A stretch of DNA of 64,000 bases from Oxytricha trifallax (lineage: Eukaryota > Ciliophora > Spirotrichea > Sporadotrichida > Oxytrichidae), in contig ARYC01017444.1 in the NCBI GenBank assembly GCA_000711775.1, positions 1-64,000 on the forward strand, given 5' to 3'. The position numbers and the translations under genes are program-made. Shown here piece by piece: positions 60,271 through 64,000 of this stretch (position 1 is its first letter; every line of letters starts with the position of its first letter). The notes below the pieces were generated by a model. It was given only the letters and a program-made list of their open reading frames with translations. It had not been told where the DNA came from and did not search any database.

Positions 60271-60910
60271 TTTATAAGTGCTGAAAAATTATATAGCATT
60301 GATTAGGGCTTAAGTAAGAATATATTATTAGCCTTAAATCTTTTATTAAGCTTTTCTTAATAATATGTTTAGGATTTATAAGATGTTTTTAATTTAATTT
60401 TACTTCAGTTAAACTAAATTACATTTACAATGTGTAATAAACACTTTCAATGTTTTATTTGAAGTTATAAATTTTTATTTGACAAATGTATTTAAGTTCT
60501 GCTAAAGTATAATTTAAATTTTGAAAAATAATCAATAAATAATTAATAGAATATTAATTAACTTAATTTTATAAACTAAGAATTTTCATAACTTTAATTA
60601 ATTGTTTATAACATTTATTTTGAAGAAATTTTTTAAAAAATTTTATTTATTGGAGGAATAAAAATTATATAATCTTAAACAATTTTTTAATTAAAGTGAA
60701 ATAATTTCCTCTACCAATTTTATTATAAATATATACTTTAATTGATAATTAAATTTTAAGATACTAAAGTGTGAAAAATTTAGAATTTTATTAAAATTTA
60801 TTTTTTTAGATTAAATATTTTAAGTTAATAATTGAATTAATTGTTTGAAATTTAATTAAAAGTGATGTATCATTAATCACTTTATTGTGATGTGTAATTG
60901 ATTTATACTT

Positions 60911-62354
60911 TCATTGCTCTGATTAAAGTAAGTTGATGTCAAATAGATTTGTATGAAATTCTTACACTTAAACTGTAATAAGTTTATTAACTTATCCTAC
61001 TTTTTTAGTTATTTTTAAGCATACAGTAGAATCCTTGTTAGATTCTTGTTCATCTATGGTTATTGAGATTTGTCTAATGTTGTAATATTAATTCATAATT
61101 TCAATTAGACTTTTGGTGAACAGTTTCAGGCATTTGTTTGTTTTTACAAAGTTTGAATCAAATAAAGTAATGTTAGGAGCAAATATTGTCAAAGATTTGA
61201 AGTTTAGCTTGAAAAGGGGTTCTAGATCAGAAGACAAATCAAATTTAAATTTCAGAAAAAATTTAAATTCAATCTAGTTGGGTTAAAAGGTATTTATTGT
61301 TTCAATTATATCTTCATATGCTTCTCTTGAAAGAGTAGTCTCTATTCTTTAATACTTTTGATAAGTTTTACTTGAAGATTTTAGAATTTCAATTGGGTTA
61401 TTATACTTTATGCATCTTTAATAATCTAAGTTGCCAATTAAAAATTTATTAAGAATATGATAGTCACAATCCTCATCAAATTCAAAAGTCTAAATAATCT
61501 TCAAATTTTCGTATTTTGATTAATTATTCAATAGTTAATTTAAAGCTGAGCTATAGAATGATTTTGATAGTTTAAATTCTTGAAGATTCACTAGACTAGA
61601 AAACATTACAGTGTCAATAAATACGCAATCTTTAATTTATAATGTTTTAATGTTAAAATATGGCAATTCATTAATCCTCATTAACTGCTCCATTGCATTT
61701 CTATTATTTGTGTAACACTCAGAGGTCTGCTTCATTAAATATTCACCGATGTAGCATTCTTTAAAAATTACTGTATTAAATTATTTAAAAAGTGGATAAA
61801 GACATGACTTTGAAAAGTTCAACTTTGAGTCTATTATAGTCAATTTGTGAAATTTAACATTTTTGAAATTTAATTTTTTGTTTAATTTTCAATTTGTCCA
61901 AGTTTTAACATGATTTAAACAATAAATTGACAGTTAGTTTCTTATCTGACGGCATATTTTCCAATGAATTCAAAAATTAAATCAGCATATTTATTATATC
62001 CTAATTTAGAAGTGAGTTTAATTTAATGACAAATTAATCTGTGAAATCAATCAAGCTTGCTATATTTATGCATGCTAGTTTTGCTAGATCTATTGTTAAT
62101 AATTGTTTATTTTAAAGCCTTAAAGAATTAGCATATTTCAAGCTCTCAGTTTCTGATTTCTGTAATAATAGCAAAATCACAAAATTCTGAGTTATTTCAA
62201 GAAATGAGAAAATAATTAGTCGGATATTTCTAGTTAAACTATTCTTTTGGTCAAATTTTTATACTGGCTTAATTTCACACTCTAAGGGATTAAGTTGTTG
62301 CAAACATATATTTTACTTTTGAGCTTCGCTAAACTTAAATATAATATTTTTCAT
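60911..62354 (-). pseudogene. C1, family gene with a 1-nt insertion
   Basis: ATG at 62354, end TGA at 60911-60913: 1444 nt against 1443 in A1. One extra T in a T-run near 61877 (six against five) shifts the frame in the middle of the gene. Elsewhere it is almost identical to A1. The single lesion in a homopolymer could also be a sequencing error. Confidence 0.75.
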
Positions 62355-62867
62355 TATATTAAAAAACAATTATTTAAGAATTACTGATCTTCATAGATGT
62401 ATACTTGGATTATCATAAATCTGAATATTTATTTTTAATAGATTTAGTATTAATATTATCTATTTTTTTATGTTTATTTAAGTCACTTATGAGTAAATAA
62501 AATATTTTTTATTAAAAAATCATATCAATACTTTCAAGATCTATTGTATTAATAGTTATTTAGTTAAATAAAAATATTTTAATAATAATTTACTACCTTT
62601 ATTTAACTAATACAAAAAACAAACAAAATTATTTCTCAGCTAAAAATAATAGTAGAACATTCAATTTTTTTTATATAATTTGAAAAATAGTAAAAATAAA
62701 TTGAGAGTAATATTACATTAATTGGATAAGTAAATTATTAGTTGAATAATTGCAAATAATTTTAAACTTATTAGAATTATTTTTTATTGTAATTTCAATA
62801 AACTTTATTAAATTTATATCAAAAGAATTAAATTTTTTTTGAATTAATGTTAAACAAATCAATTTAT
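62355..62867. other. Intergenic, AT-rich
   Basis: No gene seen. Confidence 0.45.
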
Positions 62868-64000
62868 TCATGAATCTCTTTTCATCAATACTAAGTTAAA
62901 TGAATTAGCATCAAACTCTCTCACATATATGGTTATATATTTGTAAACATCAATTGATTTCTTAGTAAATTTCAAGCATATTGCTGAGTCTTTTTTAGAT
63001 TTTTCTTCATCTATTGTCAATGAAATTTATTTCATGCTATAATACTCATTTATTTAATCCATTGGGCTTTTGGTCATTAATTTAAATAAGTGGTTTGATT
63101 CCAAATAATTTTAATCAAAAATTGTGATGCTTGGTGCACATAATGTCATAGATTTAAAATTTAATTGAAATAAGCGTTCCAATTATGAGTATGTGTCAAA
63201 GTGAAAATTTAGATAAAAATAAAAATCAATCTTGTTTTACTTCTAGCAATTAATTGTTGAAATCATTTGCTTATAATATTTTTTGTTCAAAGACGTTGTA
63301 ATTAAATCATAACTTTGATTAGTGTTATTTGCATTCCTAAGAATATTAATGAATTCTTTATGTTTTAAGCTTTTTAAAAAATCCCTATTCTTTTCCAAAT
63401 AAGTAACACAAAGTTTATTCTCATAATACTATTTAATCTCGTGTAAAATTATCTTTTTAAGATTTTAATACTTAGTTTTGTTATCCAACAATCTATTTAT
63501 CGATTAATTACAGAATGAATCTTCTATCGTAAGGGTTTTTAGATTAAGTAAACTAGAAAACATTATTGAGTCAATAAAAACGCAGTTGGAAATCTTCAAT
63601 GATTGTAAATTGGAATAAGGATATTAATTTATCTTCATTAATTTTTAATTTTATCCACAATCATTATTTTCATGGGATTCAATAACATCCTCCATTAATG
63701 CCTCACCGATGTATGATTTCTTTAAAGTTATTGCTTTGAAGTATTTAAATAGTGAGTAAAGCCCTGAGTCTGAAAATGTAAGTTTTGAATCTTTCAGGGT
63801 TAACTTGTAAAACTTAATATTTATAAATTTTAATTCTTACACATATATAAATTTGTCTAAGTTTTAGCATGAATCGAATTAAATGCTTACTGATAAATAA
63901 TTATTTTCTACAATTTTATCTAAGTATTGTAGAAATGTCACAAATTTAAAAATTTGATCTTGATTAATAAGTGCATCAAATCTAAACTTTATTTTGTCAG
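62868..64000 (-). CDS. C2, F-box/LRR-like family protein, C-terminal 377 codons (cut by window edge)
   Basis: TGA at 62868-62870; the frame is open to 64000 with TAA/TAG as Gln. It matches B2 (39934-41382) but keeps Arg where B2 has the nonsense TGA. Motifs: NCVFIDSIMFSSLLNL, LNFKSMTLCAPSITIFD, KSPMDQINEYYSMKQISL, FDANSFNLVLMKRDS at the end. The start lies beyond the window. Confidence 0.8.

Larger units (their letters stand above)
57880..64000. repeat. Tandem block C of the gene cluster (cut by window edge)
   Basis: Colinear with block A from 14840: C0 (59230), C1 (60911), C2 (62868, continuing past the window). C1 is nearly identical to A1 across about 2 kb. It lacks the G10/C10 element and contains a palindrome at 58035-58455 that A lacks. 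Confidence 0.85.

Noticed and set aside
1-64000. tRNA, rRNA or CRISPR array
   Set aside because: No cloverleaf-like sequence with conserved arms, rRNA core motif or regular repeat-spacer pattern was found by eye.

Overview
The window reads as germline (micronuclear) DNA of a hypotrich/spirotrich ciliate of the Oxytricha-Stylonychia type. Three things point there. (1) Many long reading frames close only at TGA and use TAA and TAG as glutamine; six full-length and unrelated genes resolve cleanly this way. (2) There are two telomere-bearing-element (TBE)-type transposons with C4A4-like ends, a DD34E transposase, a zinc-finger/kinase gene and 3-bp ANT target duplications. (3) Several genes are interrupted by short AT-rich internal eliminated sequences (IESs) bounded by 4-7 bp direct repeats (pointers), and removing them restores one frame. 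A species name cannot be given from sequence alone. No telomere, rRNA, tRNA or CRISPR array was seen.

Layout. 1-940: right part of a TBE, inserted in a tubulin-tyrosine-ligase-like (TTLL) gene fragment (941-1226). 1887-3353 (+): an intact member of a large F-box/LRR-like family. 3471-5076 (-): a nearly full TTLL gene with a 234-bp and an 11-bp IES plus point lesions. 5290-12890 (-): a giant Q/N-rich gene with an MIT-like helical segment, cut by twelve IESs; excising them leaves exactly 1982 codons. 13253-14693 (+): a divergent, intron-containing gene. From about 14.8 kb to the end the window is three diverged tandem copies (A about 14.84-34.15 kb, B 38.74-57.2 kb, C 57.9 kb to the end) of a block of minus-strand F-box/LRR-like family genes, several intact (480-501 aa) and several decayed. 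Between blocks sit small IES-bearing genes (34255-34682, 57343-57809) and a 4025-bp TBE (34712-38736).

Comparing the copies gives empty sites for independent insertions: a 496-bp element with G10/C10 ends (16716), a 1200-bp TBE-derived element (24483), a 2-kb element with about 280-bp terminal inverted repeats and a GC-rich Rep-like superfamily-3 helicase gene (26761-28728), and a 2.2-kb element with TTCCAG/CTGGAA palindromic ends (53034-55245). The block also carries foldback elements (56.3-57.2 kb, 58.0-58.5 kb).

How the parts fit: genes with IESs (TTLL, the giant gene, the two small genes) look destined for the somatic nucleus, while the tandem family has no IESs and is embedded in transposons, as expected for germline-limited genes. 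Its function is unknown; that several diverged copies stay open suggests selection. The strongest candidates for something undescribed are this germline family and the Rep-helicase element.
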